Shown in pieces: positions 39,986 to 50,864 of a stretch of DNA of 64,000 nt; position 1 is the first letter of the stretch, and each line of letters opens with the position of its first letter. A program made the translations under genes and the position numbers. The notes beneath the pieces were generated by a model. That model was not told the origin of the DNA. It worked only from the letters and a program-made list of their open reading frames with translations, and did not search any database. The stretch spans positions 17,454,309 to 17,518,308 of the forward strand of contig OY978525.1 in NCBI GenBank assembly GCA_963854835.1, read 5' to 3'. This DNA comes from Megamerina dolium. Its lineage: Eukaryota > Arthropoda > Insecta > Diptera > Megamerinidae.

Positions 39986-40180
39986 TCTAGGTTAAGTAAG
40001 GTTATGTGGCTGCCCTCTCTCTGAGAGGACACACTTAGGCCAGAAAGGCCCAGAAATATGGGTCTAACACATGTCTTATATATCCGGACTTTCCCTCAAA
40101 TACTGAGATGTTTATTTCTCCATATAGTATCTCTTAGAGATCCCGTACACTGCAGGCTTGCTTCGAAGTTTCTGTCTCGA
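39986..40180. repeat. Unclassified interspersed-repeat fragment
   Basis: GGTTAAGTAAGGTTATGTGGCTGCCC and GAGGACACACTTAGGCC resemble a motif I associate with dispersed fly repeats. I cannot place the family or the ends. Confidence 0.3.
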
Positions 40181-41939
40181 AATAAATAATATAAATAAAT
40201 ATAATAATAAAAATAAATTATTCAATCCAATTAAATATTTATTAAAATTTATAATTTTATTCGCTGAATCGATGTACTTATGACAAAGCAAAGTATAATT
40301 GCGGACAAAATTTTGTGTATTTAAGCTTTAATGCTCAAATAAAATTTGACCTACTTTAAATTTTACAGTTTTCCGCATTTCTAATTGACCTTTTCGAGAT
40401 ATGCCAATACATTACGATTGTACTTGCTTCTTTATGCTCACCTTGATTTTTGCTCCCTTCACTGAGGAAGCACATACTATTTTATATTGACTAGAGTGTA
40501 GATGTATTTGTTACATTTGTATTATGTGTGGTTACATTGCAAATAATATAAATAATTAGCAATTATATAAATTACATTTGTTCCCTAGCGCCACCAGCCG
40601 CTACCACCATCACTTCTTACTGTCAATGACTGTAAATATATGGACGTAAGTATGTACGGATTTGATATGAAAAAGGACATTCCAGCACAATTGTAAATAC
40701 TTTTAATTGAAATGAATTCAATAATAGCAAATTAGAAAAGATCGAGGGAAAGAAAAATGAAGACAGAAAAAACGATGTAAAGATATGTGAGAGAGAAAAA
40801 AAAATATAATATGCTCGACGTGTGTATCAAAAGATCAAAGAAGCTTTTTGTAAATGGACAATAGCGGAAGAACAATGTTAACCACATACTATACACACAT
40901 ACATATATTACATAGAATGAATCTTTACACTTCACTACACAAACACATGCTTAATGTAATCAGCAGATATACTACTCATCCCTGCGAATATCTACATTCT
41001 CATAGTAGAAGAGCATGATTGAATGAATGTTTCGATACATTCAAGGGTATATCAAAGAATTGCATTAACGACGACTTCATTGTCAGTAGCAGTAGAAAAT
41101 TTGGAAAATGAGCGTACAGAAAGTGATAGTACATATATCCATACACAGTTAGCACATAGACATTAAATTAAATTTTATAAAATAACACAAAGGACATACT
41201 ACCCCCGCTACATTACCGTAACGCATTCTCTCCCACTCAACTAAGTATTATTATATTATACTTATTGGCCAACACTCAACACAGTAATAGCATAGTAGTA
41301 ATACTCACCAACTTACATTTGTAATGCATTTGCTTTTAAATGATTAGTTAGTTGCCTGTTGTCACGGTGTGACTTGTATGTAACTTGCATTTTGCTTTTG
41401 ATTTTATTTTGTTGTCGTTCTTTTCATTTTCTTTTTTAGCTATCCAACTATGTAAGTATGTGATGGTTTGTGTTGTGACAAGCGGATATGACAAACAATA
41501 TGATTCATTCAACATATGACTACAAATCATCATCTTAGCAAGTGCTTGCATCTCCTTAAAATATATTTATACTCTGTGTGAATGGGAACAGAGGCGTATT
41601 GGTATATTAAAGTGAGGTGGTGACTTTATCGAAATATCATAATTTAAAGTAAAAAATAAAATAGCGGTAATAGTGGGCCAAATGATTCAAAGATGTGTAA
41701 GTAGTGAATTTATCTTTTATATAATGTTAAGTTGGTATTTGTAAAATAGTGGATATGATAAGCTCATTTTTTAGTAAACTTTCAACAGCTAAGATATGTA
41801 CTTGGTTCCAAGAAACGTATAGAGGTGTCACTTAGCGGACTTTGTAACGAACCAACATTATAATAATTAAAAATTTAGAACCAACCTTGAAATATTTTTT
41901 ACAATTATTTTCCCCTGAAAGACAGTGACATAGCATTTG
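40181..41939. other. No gene seen; AT-rich spacer
   Basis: No supported exon, RNA gene or bounded repeat. Confidence 0.5.
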
Positions 41940-42965
41940 TGGAGGTGGAATGATTCTTATGATGAAAAATCTAGACGCATATAGTAAAACCTCCAAATTT
42001 TTTAGCATTCTCAGGTCAATTTGCTTATGACCATATTAATTTTGCAACTTTTTGCCTGCGTGTTTTTTGAATAATTTGAAAAAAGTTAAAATTAATATCA
42101 GAGCGAAATATATAGTTTAGACAGATGTAGTAAAATTTCACGAGGTATAATTTTGTAGAACATTTTAACCCATTATCTCCCTCATAAAATCGTCGTTTTG
42201 ATCCCTCTTTTGGAGAGTCTAAAAAAAAAGCATTTTAGAGGTCGCTAAGGGGTTAAAATATCCAAACAAATTTTTCGCCAGAAAATTTCATTAGGGGTAT
42301 TCTCAGACAAAATCTTGATACGAGGATCGTAAAAGTCTACAGAAAATAAAAAACATATATGTCCCCGTGAAATAGGCAACTTTTTATGCATTATTTTATA
42401 ATTTGTTCATAAATATAACTCTAGCTCTTTTCGGGGGTGATGGTTCGGTGCTTGGGCATCAGTACCGACTCCACTGCTGACCCTACACAAGAAAACTACA
42501 TCTCTTTTAGCGACAGTTTTAATGAAGCTTTTAACAATTCGAAGTTTAATGTTCAGTGGCAGCAGTAATGTCTTCTCTTTTGGCACGAAAGGTCTATGAA
42601 TTATATTGGCTACAGTAAAATTTCAGATATATTGATTTTCTGGAATATTTCCCTCACAAATGCCATTTTATTCAGATTTTCTAAAAAGGGTCATAAAGAC
42701 CCTTCCTATATGAGAGCTAATGGGTTAAAATGTTCTACAAAATTATTTCTCGTGAAATTTTACTATATGTATCCAAGCTACATATTTCACTTCGATATGA
42801 ATGTTAACCCTTTTACCCACTTATTCTAAAGACACTCAGGCCAAAAATTGCAAACTTAATACGCTCATAAAAAAATTGATCTGAGAATGCAAAGAGGTTT
42901 TACTATATAGGTCTAGGTTTTTCATCCTGAGTTGGAATCAATCCGACTCCAGAAAATAACCCTAC
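41940..42965. mobile_element. Foldback-like element with inverted arms of about 320 bp
   Basis: The left arm (about 41940-42255) and right arm (about 42645-42965) are imperfect inverted copies. Matched pairs include GATGAAAAATCTAGAC (left) with GATGAAAAACCTAGAC, TATAGTAAAACCTC with TATAGTAAAACCTC, and GCATTCTCAGGTCAATTT with GCATTCTCAGATCAATTT. TAAAATTTCACGAGG also pairs with TAAAATTTCACGAGA, and AACATTTTAACCCATTA with the same block. The centre (about 390 bp) is unique and non-coding. Exact ends and a target duplication were not resolved. Long inverted arms around a short unique core are the architecture of foldback or long-TIR DNA elements. Confidence 0.78.
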
Positions 42966-43194
42966 AATTGTGTCACGGTATAATCTGAATGTATGTACCA
43001 ATTGTGTTTGTCATGGGTGGAAGACACCGTAAGTTATGGCGGGTTAAAATTTAATACAATTTGCAGCATTTCTATGGTAGCTACATTAAATACTGTATGT
43101 GGTTCACTCAGTTTTTGTTAATTAATAATAATCGAAGTACCATATTATTCTAGTTGAAAGACTAAGTAAGTTTTTAAGGGGTTAACCTTTTTTC

Positions 43195-43510
43195 TCTATT
43201 CTAAGGTTAGTCTCTTTGACTGGTTCGTGTTGGCATGATAGTTGACTTACCATGGCCATTTTTTGACGGCAACAATACTATTAATTCGTAAGTAGTTGAT
43301 GCCAAATTTCGTAGAAATTCCTCATTAATTGTTCATTTTATTGTGCGAGCCAAATAGCTAGCAGAGAGACAGACAAAGAGACATGCTTAAATCCACAATT
43401 TCGACGACGCTGATATATTACGGTATACATATGATATATTAAACTATCTGTGGAGCTTGCTGCAAATGGTAGCAAACTTCTGATCAAAATCAATATACCC
43501 TTGGTTACAA
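43195..43510 (-). repeat. Divergent fragment of the DINE-1/Helentron-like family
   Basis: The order GGTTAGTCTCTTTGACTGGT, GATGCCAAATTTCGTAGAAAT, TTGTGCGAGCCAA, GACAGACAAAGAGACATG, AAATCCACAATTTCGACG and CTTCTGATCAAAATCAATATACC parallels the right end of the 1.9-kb elements at 48412 and 56910. It is strongly diverged and lacks the tandem units and the left end. Confidence 0.65.
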
Positions 43511-44488
43511 TAAAATATAAGCTACACCACTGATAGTAAATATTTCATGTATACAAGTTTATAGTAATACCATCGTTCTTTGTTATTGTTGTCTGAGTGT
43601 CAATCTATTCATATTTTGATTCCGTCTTTTTTTTTTTTTTGTATTTTTGTTTTTTTTTTTTGTTTTGTGAAAATTTAATTTTCATATAAAATTGAATTTT
43701 ATATTATGACATTACCACCAACACCTTTTAGCCATAGGCAATATCATACTACGAATACTACTTGAATGTGTTTACTTGTAATATCGTATATTTCCTGTTT
43801 TTGTGCGTGTATTTCAATATTATTCGTTTTTTTTTTCTTCCTTTTTCTTGTGATTTTTGAAAACTGCCTGCATTTGTTGTTTTTTCCGGTTATTTTTCCG
43901 GGCATATTCAATTCTATTGTATATATATGCAATAGTATTTGTCTGCCTATTGTCTAGCCATTGTCTGTGGCGTGTCATATGACGCCGATGGGTGTATTTA
44001 TGTATGTGTTTGTATCTGGCTTTGATATGTCAATTTTTGTTTGTGATCTATATGATTATGGTATTGTCTAGTGATGTGTAGTGAAGTGAAATTGCTAATT
44101 TTTAAGTTACAGTGCAAGTGTAAGTAGAACATCTTATTCTTTCGTAATAACACTTTAATTTGAATCAAGTAAATATATCGATATTGAAAGAATTCTGAAA
44201 ATGCTCGGCCTCTAAGTTCTAGTGTTCAAAATTCTAGAACATATAAGTAACTATGAAGTAAGTTTCGTGTATTGAGAATGTTTTCAATGTTGGTTGAATT
44301 GGATGACTACACTTATAAGTATCAGCTAAATGGTAATGCGAAATGTAATTTCCGCAAATCCAAGTACATCTATACTCTAAATACTAACCAAACCAGTCTG
44401 AGTTAGGTATTTGTGGAGGACGCTTTAAAATAGTAATATTTTCATCACCCAGGTATTTTATTACTACAACTTTGAAATATTATATTGC
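43511..44488. other. No gene seen; AT-rich spacer
   Basis: Long T runs lie near 43626-43665. No supported coding sequence. Confidence 0.5.
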
Positions 44489-44496
44489 ATGGGGCT

Positions 44497-47400
44497 GGTG
44501 GTGTTTTCGCAAGGTAACGTGTCTAACTGCCTCAACCAGGTGGGGCTAGCGCAATCCTTGTTGAACTCATCGCAAGTCAACTCACTGGCTGTCATGTAGT
44601 TTGATCTGAGCGCTATGTGATGATACCTTTATTTGTTAATGAGGGGTAGTCATATAGCTTGCTCTGCTTACTCTGTGATGGCGCTTTCATTATTATTAAT
44701 GGGGGCCCTCCATGTGGCGACCACCGGGCAACGTCTTCCTGGCACCCGCTGGGAGGCGGCTGAAGTGAGTGGCGAAAATCTCCTCGGTTAGACGTTGTGC
44801 GTTGGGTTTGGGACCCGCCACATAAAAAACCCCCCCAATGAAAAAAACTAAAATGCCTCGGATAAGGACTACCGCTTTTGTTGATGACCCCCGCAAACGA
44901 AAAAAGGACAATGATTTACGGATATGCACCTGGAATGTCCGATCCCTTTATAGGGAGGGTGCCTCTATCCAGCTGGTTGATGTCCTCGAAAAATACCGAG
45001 CTGACATCACCGCTCTCCAGGAAATGCGATGGACAGGACAGGGCTGCTCCAAAAGAGCGTCCTGTGACATCTACTACAGTTGCCATGCTGAAAGGCACGA
45101 ATTAGGATGTGGATTTTTGGTCAGCAAGAGACTACGACATCTTGTCTCACAGTTCACGCCTGTGAACGAACGGCTGGCCACAATCCGCATCAAGGCAAAA
45201 TTTTTCAACATCAGCCTTATATGTGCCCACGCTCCGACGGATGAGAAGGACAATGTGACCAAGGAGAGCTTCTTTCAGCGCCTCGAAGAAGCTTATGACC
45301 GCTGCCCCCGCCACGATATCAAAATCGTGCTTGGCGACTTTAATGCCAGGGTGGGCAAGGAAGGTACATTTGGTCCAACCGTCGGAAAATTCAGCCTCCA
45401 CCAGAACACCTCCGATAACGGAATGAGGCTGATCGACTTCGCCGCAGCACGAAACACGGTAATTGGTTGTACCAGATTCCAGCATCTCGACATCCACAAA
45501 GCGACATTGCTGTCTCCAGATCAACGTACAAGAAACCAAATTGATCATGTGGTGATTGACGGAAGGCATGCTTCCAGTGTGATGGACGTGAAATCGATCC
45601 GTGGTGCCAACATCGACTCAGATCACTACCTTGTTGCAGCTAAGGTGCGCACACGCCTATGTGTCGCAAATAACAAGAGAAGTCCCACACAGAGAAAGCT
45701 CGACGTCAGTAAGCTGCAATCACCAGAGACAGCAGATGCATTTTCCACTCGACTATCGGATCTGCTTATGCAGAACACTCCCCCACTTGATGATACATGC
45801 GCACGGTGGACACATATATCCCACTCCATGACTACTGCTGCCGAGGAGGTAATCGGTTACTACCGGCCTCTGAGGAATGAGTGGTATGATCAGGAGTGTC
45901 GCGACGCTACCGCAGAGAAAGACGCCGCCTACAGAAAAACCCTGCGTGCAGGCGTAACGCGAGCTGTTAAGGAGCGGTATAGAGAGAAAAGAAGTGCAGA
46001 GAGACATCTTTTCAGGCGCAAGAAGAGGGAGTTGGAAAGACGCGAGTGTGAGGAGATAGAGATGTGCACCGACAAGAATGAGACTCGAAAATTCTTTGAA
46101 AAGATCAAGCGCCTGAGTGGAGGTTTAAATCCCGGAGCCTCTTCTTGTCGTGATGGAAATGGGAATCTGGTTACGGATGTCCAGAGTGTACTGAGCCTAT
46201 GGAGGGAACACTTCTCCACGTTACTGAATGGCGATGCTACGAACAATTCCGCCAGTGGAGGAGAATGCCCGATAACCCCAATTACAGATGATGGTGTTGA
46301 TGTTCCACCACCCGACTATGACGAGGTTGAAACGGCCATTTTAAGGCTGAAGAACAACAAAGCTGCAGGTGCTGATGGCCTGCCTGCCGAGTTGTTTAAG
46401 ACCGGAGGCGATGAGCTGCTCACCCGCATGCACCAGCTCATAAGCAGAATATGGTCGGATGAAAGCATGCCTGATGAATGGAGGCTCAGTGTTCTCTGTC
46501 CTGTACATAAAAAAGGAGACCCCACAATTTGCGCCAACTACCGTGGAATAAGTCTCCTGAGCATCGCGTACAAGGTTCTATCGAGCGTACTGTGTGAAAG
46601 ATTGAAGCCTATGCTCAGCAACCTGATTGGACCTTATCAGTGTGGCTTCAGACCTGGTAAATCCACCATCGACCAGATTTTCACACTGCGCCAAATCCTG
46701 GAGAAGACCCAAGAAAAACAGATCGACACACACCACCTATTTGTTGATTATAAAGCCGCTTTCGACAGTCCGGTAAGGGATTACCTCTACGCAACAATGT
46801 CTGAGTTCGGTATTCCTGCAAAGCTCATTCGACTTTGTAGAATGACACTGCATAACTCCCGTTGTGCAGTGAAAATTGGGAAGGACCTCTCCGCACCGTT
46901 TAATACCGAATGGGGTTTCAGACAAGGTGATTCGTTATCGTGCGACTTCTACAATCTTATTATGGAGAAAATAATACGAGCTGCTGATCTACGACATAAT
47001 GGCACTATCTTCAACAAAAGTGTCATGCTTTTAGCGTATGCCGACGATATTGACATAATCGGCATGAACACGCGAGCAGTCAGTGCAGCATTCTCAGAGT
47101 TGGAAAGAGAGTCGCGTCGGATGGGTCTCACGGTGAACGAGGGCAAGACGAAGTATCTAGTGTCAACAAACAAAGAGTCCCGGCGTCTTGGACAGCACGT
47201 CACTGTTGACAACTACGCTTTTGAAGTAGTAAGGGACTTTGTCTATCTTGGAACCAGCATTAACAGCAGTAATGACGTCAGCTTGGAGATCATGCGTAGA
47301 ATAACTCTTGCTAACAGGTGTTACTTTGGGCTGAGTAAGCAATTGAGAAGTCGAGCCCTCTCTCGAAGAACGAAAACTACACTCTACAAGTCTCTCATCA

Positions 47401-47859
47401 TGCCTGTCCTAACATATGGCGCTGAAGCCTGGACAATTTCCACCTCGGATGAGCGAATACTTGGAGTTTTCGAGAGAAAAGTCCTACGCAAGATCTTTGG
47501 ACCTATTTGCGTTGGTGGCGAGTACCGAATAAGGTACAACCATGAGCTGTACGAGCTGTATGCCGATATTGACATAGTAAAGCGCATCAAAATCCAGCGG
47601 CTGCGCTGGCTAGGTCATGTCGAGCGAATGGAAGAACACGCTCCAGCTAAGAAGGTGTAATATTCGGAACCCGCTGGAGGACGACGCAAAAGAGGAAGAC
47701 CAAACCTCCGGTGGAAAGACCAAGTACTGGAGAACCTGACGGCGCTTGGAATTTCTAACTGGCGCCAGCTAGCGAAGAACAGAGATGGCTGGCGAAGCAT
47801 GTTATTTTCGGCCTAAATCGATATTCGGTTGTTATGGCCACATAAGTAAGTAAGTAAGT
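44497..47859 (+). mobile_element. RTE-clade non-LTR retrotransposon, near full-length copy (C2)
   Basis: The 8-bp sequence ATGGGGCT flanks both ends (44489-44496 and 47860-47867). The copy has a GC-richer 5' leader of about 340 bp starting GGTGGTGTTTTCGC, one long reading frame, a short 3' leader ending GGCCACATAAG, and a TAAGTAAGTAAGTA tail with no poly-A. At 3.36 kb it fits the compact size of RTE elements. It is the best reference copy in the window for judging truncations of the others. Confidence 0.93.
44838..47660 (+). CDS. RTE endonuclease/reverse transcriptase, 940 codons, C terminus cut by a nonsense change
   Basis: The protein nicks target DNA and copies element RNA onto the nick (target-primed reverse transcription). 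Endonuclease motifs: TWNVRS (Asn33), QEMRWTG (Glu62), HAPTD (131-135), GDFNARVG (166-173), RNQIDHV (232-238), SDHYLVAAKV (261-270). RT motifs: CPVHKKGD, NYRGISLL, YQCGFRPGKSTIDQ, motif A FVDYKAAFDS (Asp637), motif B RQGDSLSCDF, YADD (734-737), GLTVNEGKTKYL. A C-terminal RLRWLGHVERM block follows. The start is the first ATG after the leader. Codon 941 is TAA where copy C1 has TTA, so the last 52 residues (GRPNLRWKDQVLEN domain) are lost. A Trp in KATWLSPD of copies C1 and C3 is Leu here. Probably inactive, though only lightly damaged. Confidence 0.93.
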   Translation: MKKTKMPRIRTTAFVDDPRKRKKDNDLRICTWNVRSLYREGASIQLVDVLEKYRADITALQEMRWTGQGCSKRASCDIYYSCHAERHELGCGFLVSKRLRHLVSQFTPVNERLATIRIKAKFFNISLICAHAPTDEKDNVTKESFFQRLEEAYDRCPRHDIKIVLGDFNARVGKEGTFGPTVGKFSLHQNTSDNGMRLIDFAAARNTVIGCTRFQHLDIHKATLLSPDQRTRNQIDHVVIDGRHASSVMDVKSIRGANIDSDHYLVAAKVRTRLCVANNKRSPTQRKLDVSKLQSPETADAFSTRLSDLLMQNTPPLDDTCARWTHISHSMTTAAEEVIGYYRPLRNEWYDQECRDATAEKDAAYRKTLRAGVTRAVKERYREKRSAERHLFRRKKRELERRECEEIEMCTDKNETRKFFEKIKRLSGGLNPGASSCRDGNGNLVTDVQSVLSLWREHFSTLLNGDATNNSASGGECPITPITDDGVDVPPPDYDEVETAILRLKNNKAAGADGLPAELFKTGGDELLTRMHQLISRIWSDESMPDEWRLSVLCPVHKKGDPTICANYRGISLLSIAYKVLSSVLCERLKPMLSNLIGPYQCGFRPGKSTIDQIFTLRQILEKTQEKQIDTHHLFVDYKAAFDSPVRDYLYATMSEFGIPAKLIRLCRMTLHNSRCAVKIGKDLSAPFNTEWGFRQGDSLSCDFYNLIMEKIIRAADLRHNGTIFNKSVMLLAYADDIDIIGMNTRAVSAAFSELERESRRMGLTVNEGKTKYLVSTNKESRRLGQHVTVDNYAFEVVRDFVYLGTSINSSNDVSLEIMRRITLANRCYFGLSKQLRSRALSRRTKTTLYKSLIMPVLTYGAEAWTISTSDERILGVFERKVLRKIFGPICVGGEYRIRYNHELYELYADIDIVKRIKIQRLRWLGHVERMEEHAPAKKV

Positions 47860-48079
47860 ATGGGGCTTATCAGTGAATGTTGGTTTAAACGCTTTTACTT
47901 TACTTTTACTTTTCTGACTGCCGTGTGAGATTTCTTAAATAATGGCAGTTTTTTTAGAGTGAAGCAGTTTCCAATAGGGTTAAAACAGTATAGGAGTTAT
48001 CAAATCTAGTAACCCAAAAGTCGTTTATACTCAGGAAGGTTTGCAATTTCATCACGAAATGATTGACACTGCAACAACT

Positions 48080-48275
48080 CATGCAAATAATGAAATTTTA
48101 TTACGAAAATCGTGGTTCTGTCGGAGGAAAATATTGCTGCTGTTGAGTGTAGTGTAGAGGAGGACCCAAATGAGTCAATGTTGGCACCGTGCGCAACAAT
48201 TGGAGTTGTGTCCATCCACTTTATGGAAAATTTTGAGTAAGGATCTTGGTTAACCTTCCTAAAAGATTTAGCTAG
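48080..48275 (+). pseudogene. N-terminal scrap of a DUF4817-type Tc1/mariner-like transposase
   Basis: MQIMKFYYENRGSVGGK is followed, after a frame break, by TEENIAAVECSVEEDPNESM, then LELCPSTLWKILSKDLG. This is the helix-turn-helix and linker order of the family seen at 26158-27263, where RTEENIAAV is also present. No catalytic domain follows; a 1.9-kb repeat begins about 140 bp later. Confidence 0.6.
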
Positions 48276-48411
48276 TGCATCTAGCGATGTTTCAAAGGGA
48301 ACTTATGCATTACGACTTTCTTGTTATATAAATATATTGTAGTTATTATTAAAAATTCATAAAATATCTTTTAGTTATAGATAGAATACAATTATATATT
48401 AAATAAAAAAA

Positions 48412-50348
48412 TCTCCTTACAGTCGGCTGGGGCCGACCAAATTATACCCTGCATATGTAGAGGTATATATAAAAAGTTTGCTCGTATATCCATCCTTTTC
48501 TTCCACTACTTTGTATAGGACCTACATTAAGAAGCAGGTGTACCTCACCAATTTTGGAGGATCAATTTCTGACTATAATACTAAACTACATAGGTTGCAA
48601 TGGGTTGACCTAGACGTATTAATTAGTAAGTTATGGTTGTTTTAATGTTTAAGATAAATCCGAGACTTTGTACGGAAGCTATATAAAAAGTAGGCGTGAC
48701 GTATCTCTTTCTGGTATATCTAATTAATTTTTCAATATCAATCCACACCTTAAATTTGGTTGTCCTACGCTAAATGGTTTGTAAGTTATGGAGCTTAAAA
48801 GTTTTAGTTTAATTCCCTCGACTTTGTATGGGAGACCTATGAAGGAGTGGGCGTGGCACACTGATTTTCTGCCAGATTATTTCCGACTATTAATTTAAGT
48901 GTCAATTATGGTTATTCTAGAAAGAAGATTGCCGAAGTTACAGCTGTTTCAATTTAAAATTTGTATGGGGCTACGATAAACAGTAGGCCTGGTGCGCCCA
49001 TTTCCTGTAAGCCCAGTTGCTCGTACAATAATAATCCACACCTTAAATCTTGTTATTCTACGCTGAATAGTTTGCAAGTTATGGAGTTTAAAAGTTTTAG
49101 TTTAATTCCCTCGACTTTGTATGGGAGACCCATGAAGGAGCGGGCGTGGCACACTGATTTTCTGCCAGATTTTTGCCGACTACGATATTAATCAAAGTGT
49201 CAATTATGGTTATTCTAGACGGAAGACTGCCGAAGTTACAGCTATTTCAATTTAAAATTTGTATGGGGGCTACGATAAACAGTGGTCGTGGCGCGCCCAT
49301 TTTCTGTGAGCCAAGTTGCTCGTACAGTACTAATCCATACCTTAAATCTCGTTGCCCTACGCTAAATGGTTTGTAAGTTATGGAGCTTAAAATTTTAGTT
49401 TAATTCCCTTGACTTTGTATGGGAGACTCATGAACGAGTGGGCGTGGCACACTGATTTTCTGTCAGATTTTTGCCGACTACGATATTAATTTAAGCGTCA
49501 ATTATGGTTATTCTAGACAGAAGATTGACGAAGTTACAGTTGTTTCAATTTAAAATTTGTATGGGGGCTACGATAAACAGTGGGCGTGGTGCGCCCATTT
49601 TCTGTGAGCCTAGTTGCTCGTACAATACTAATCCACACCTTAAATCTCGTTATTCTACGCTGAATAGTTTTCAAGTTATAACCGGTAACATTTTTTTAAT
49701 TTCCGCAACTTTGTATGGTAGACCCAAAAAGGAGTGGGCGTGGCATACTGATTTTCTGCCATATTATTTCCGACTACCATGTTAATCTAAGTGTCAAGTA
49801 TGGTTATTCTAGAGAGAAGATTGTAGAAGTTACAGCAGTTTCAATTTTAAAGAAGTACAGACACTTTGTATGAGAGCTACGCTAAAAAGTAGGCGTGGCT
49901 CAACCACTTTTGGCGAGGTTATATAGTAGTATAATATAAGTCTATGTGCCAAATATTGTTGTCCAGAGTGGTATATTATGTGAGTTATAGCAAGTTAAAG
50001 ATTTTGAAAATTTCGAGGTTAGTCGCTTTGAATGCTTGGTGTGGGCGTGGTTATTGACCGATCATGCCCAATATCAATCCCCTCCGTACCCTTGGATCAT
50101 AGATTACTTATGCCAAATTTCATCGAAATAGCTCAATATTTACTCAAGTTATCGTGCGAACCAGCCAGGTGACAGACAGACGGACGGACGGACGGACGGA
50201 CGGACGGACATCGTTAAATCGAAAATTTAATCGACGTTGATCACGAATATATATCTATGTCTATATCTCCGGAGATTCCTTCAAGTTGACACAAACATCT
50301 GACCGAAATGAATATACCATGCATATTGCATTATGCAGGGTATAAAAA
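48412..50348 (-). mobile_element. 1.94-kb DINE-1/Helentron-like non-autonomous element (copy 1)
   Basis: One end (48412) has TCTCCTTACA, a hairpin GTCGGC-TGGG-GCCGAC at 48422-48437, then TATACCCTGCATA (48443-48455). The other end has the exact inverse, TATGCAGGGTATA (50332-50344), before AAAA. Subterminal inverted repeats, a hairpin near one terminus, a microsatellite (GACG units at 50180-50209) and no target duplication fit the DINE-1/HINE layout read on the reverse strand. The interior holds four tandem units of about 298 bp, each with GGAGTGGGCGTGGCACACTG or a variant (near 48840, 49137, 49435 and 49732). Non-coding. The short open frames inside repeat with the units and are not genes. Confidence 0.75.
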
Positions 50349-50392
50349 TAGTTAAAGAGTGTACAGCTATTAGATAACGGTTCTTACAGAAA

Positions 50393-50681
50393 ATATGTAT
50401 GACAGTCTATATATCAAAGCTTTCAAATATTAATAGTATAGCTTATTTATGTGATATACTGTAGATGTAATATATTCGATCTGTCTGTCTTGTAATTTTT
50501 AAGACTTTTCAGACTCCACCAGATGTTTAATTAAATGATATGTATGACAGTCTATATTTCAAAGCTTTCAAATATCAGTAGTATAGCTTATTTATGTGAT
50601 ATACTATACATGTAATATATTCGATCTGTGTGTCTTGTAATTTTTATGACTTCTCAGGCTCCACCAGATGTTTAATTAAAA
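50393..50681. repeat. Tandem dimer of a 145-bp unit
   Basis: ATATGTATGACAGTCTATAT starts unit 1 at 50393, and ATATGTATGACAGTC starts unit 2 at 50538. Both end with CCACCAGATGTTTAATTAAA. The units differ at several positions. Non-coding. Confidence 0.9.
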
Positions 50682-50864
50682 TTAAATATTTCGTCATTGT
50701 CATAGTACAATAAGTAGAATAAAAGTTAAAAATATATTCTTTTATGAAAAATTAATTAATATTATTTAGTAAAATAAATTATTTTTTATTTTACATAATC
50801 ATTTGATTTCAATTCAAGATTGCTTTATTGCGACTTCATAATTATTTTCTCTAACAATTTAACT

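Noticed and set aside
48961..49785. Repeated small open frames of 67-93 codons, also at 57677-58257
   Set aside because: They recur with the 298-bp units of the DINE-like element and show no conserved protein features beyond the DNA repeat.
50180..50209. GACG repeat considered as a CRISPR-like or regulatory array
   Set aside because: It is a simple microsatellite inside a DINE-like element; there are no spacers.
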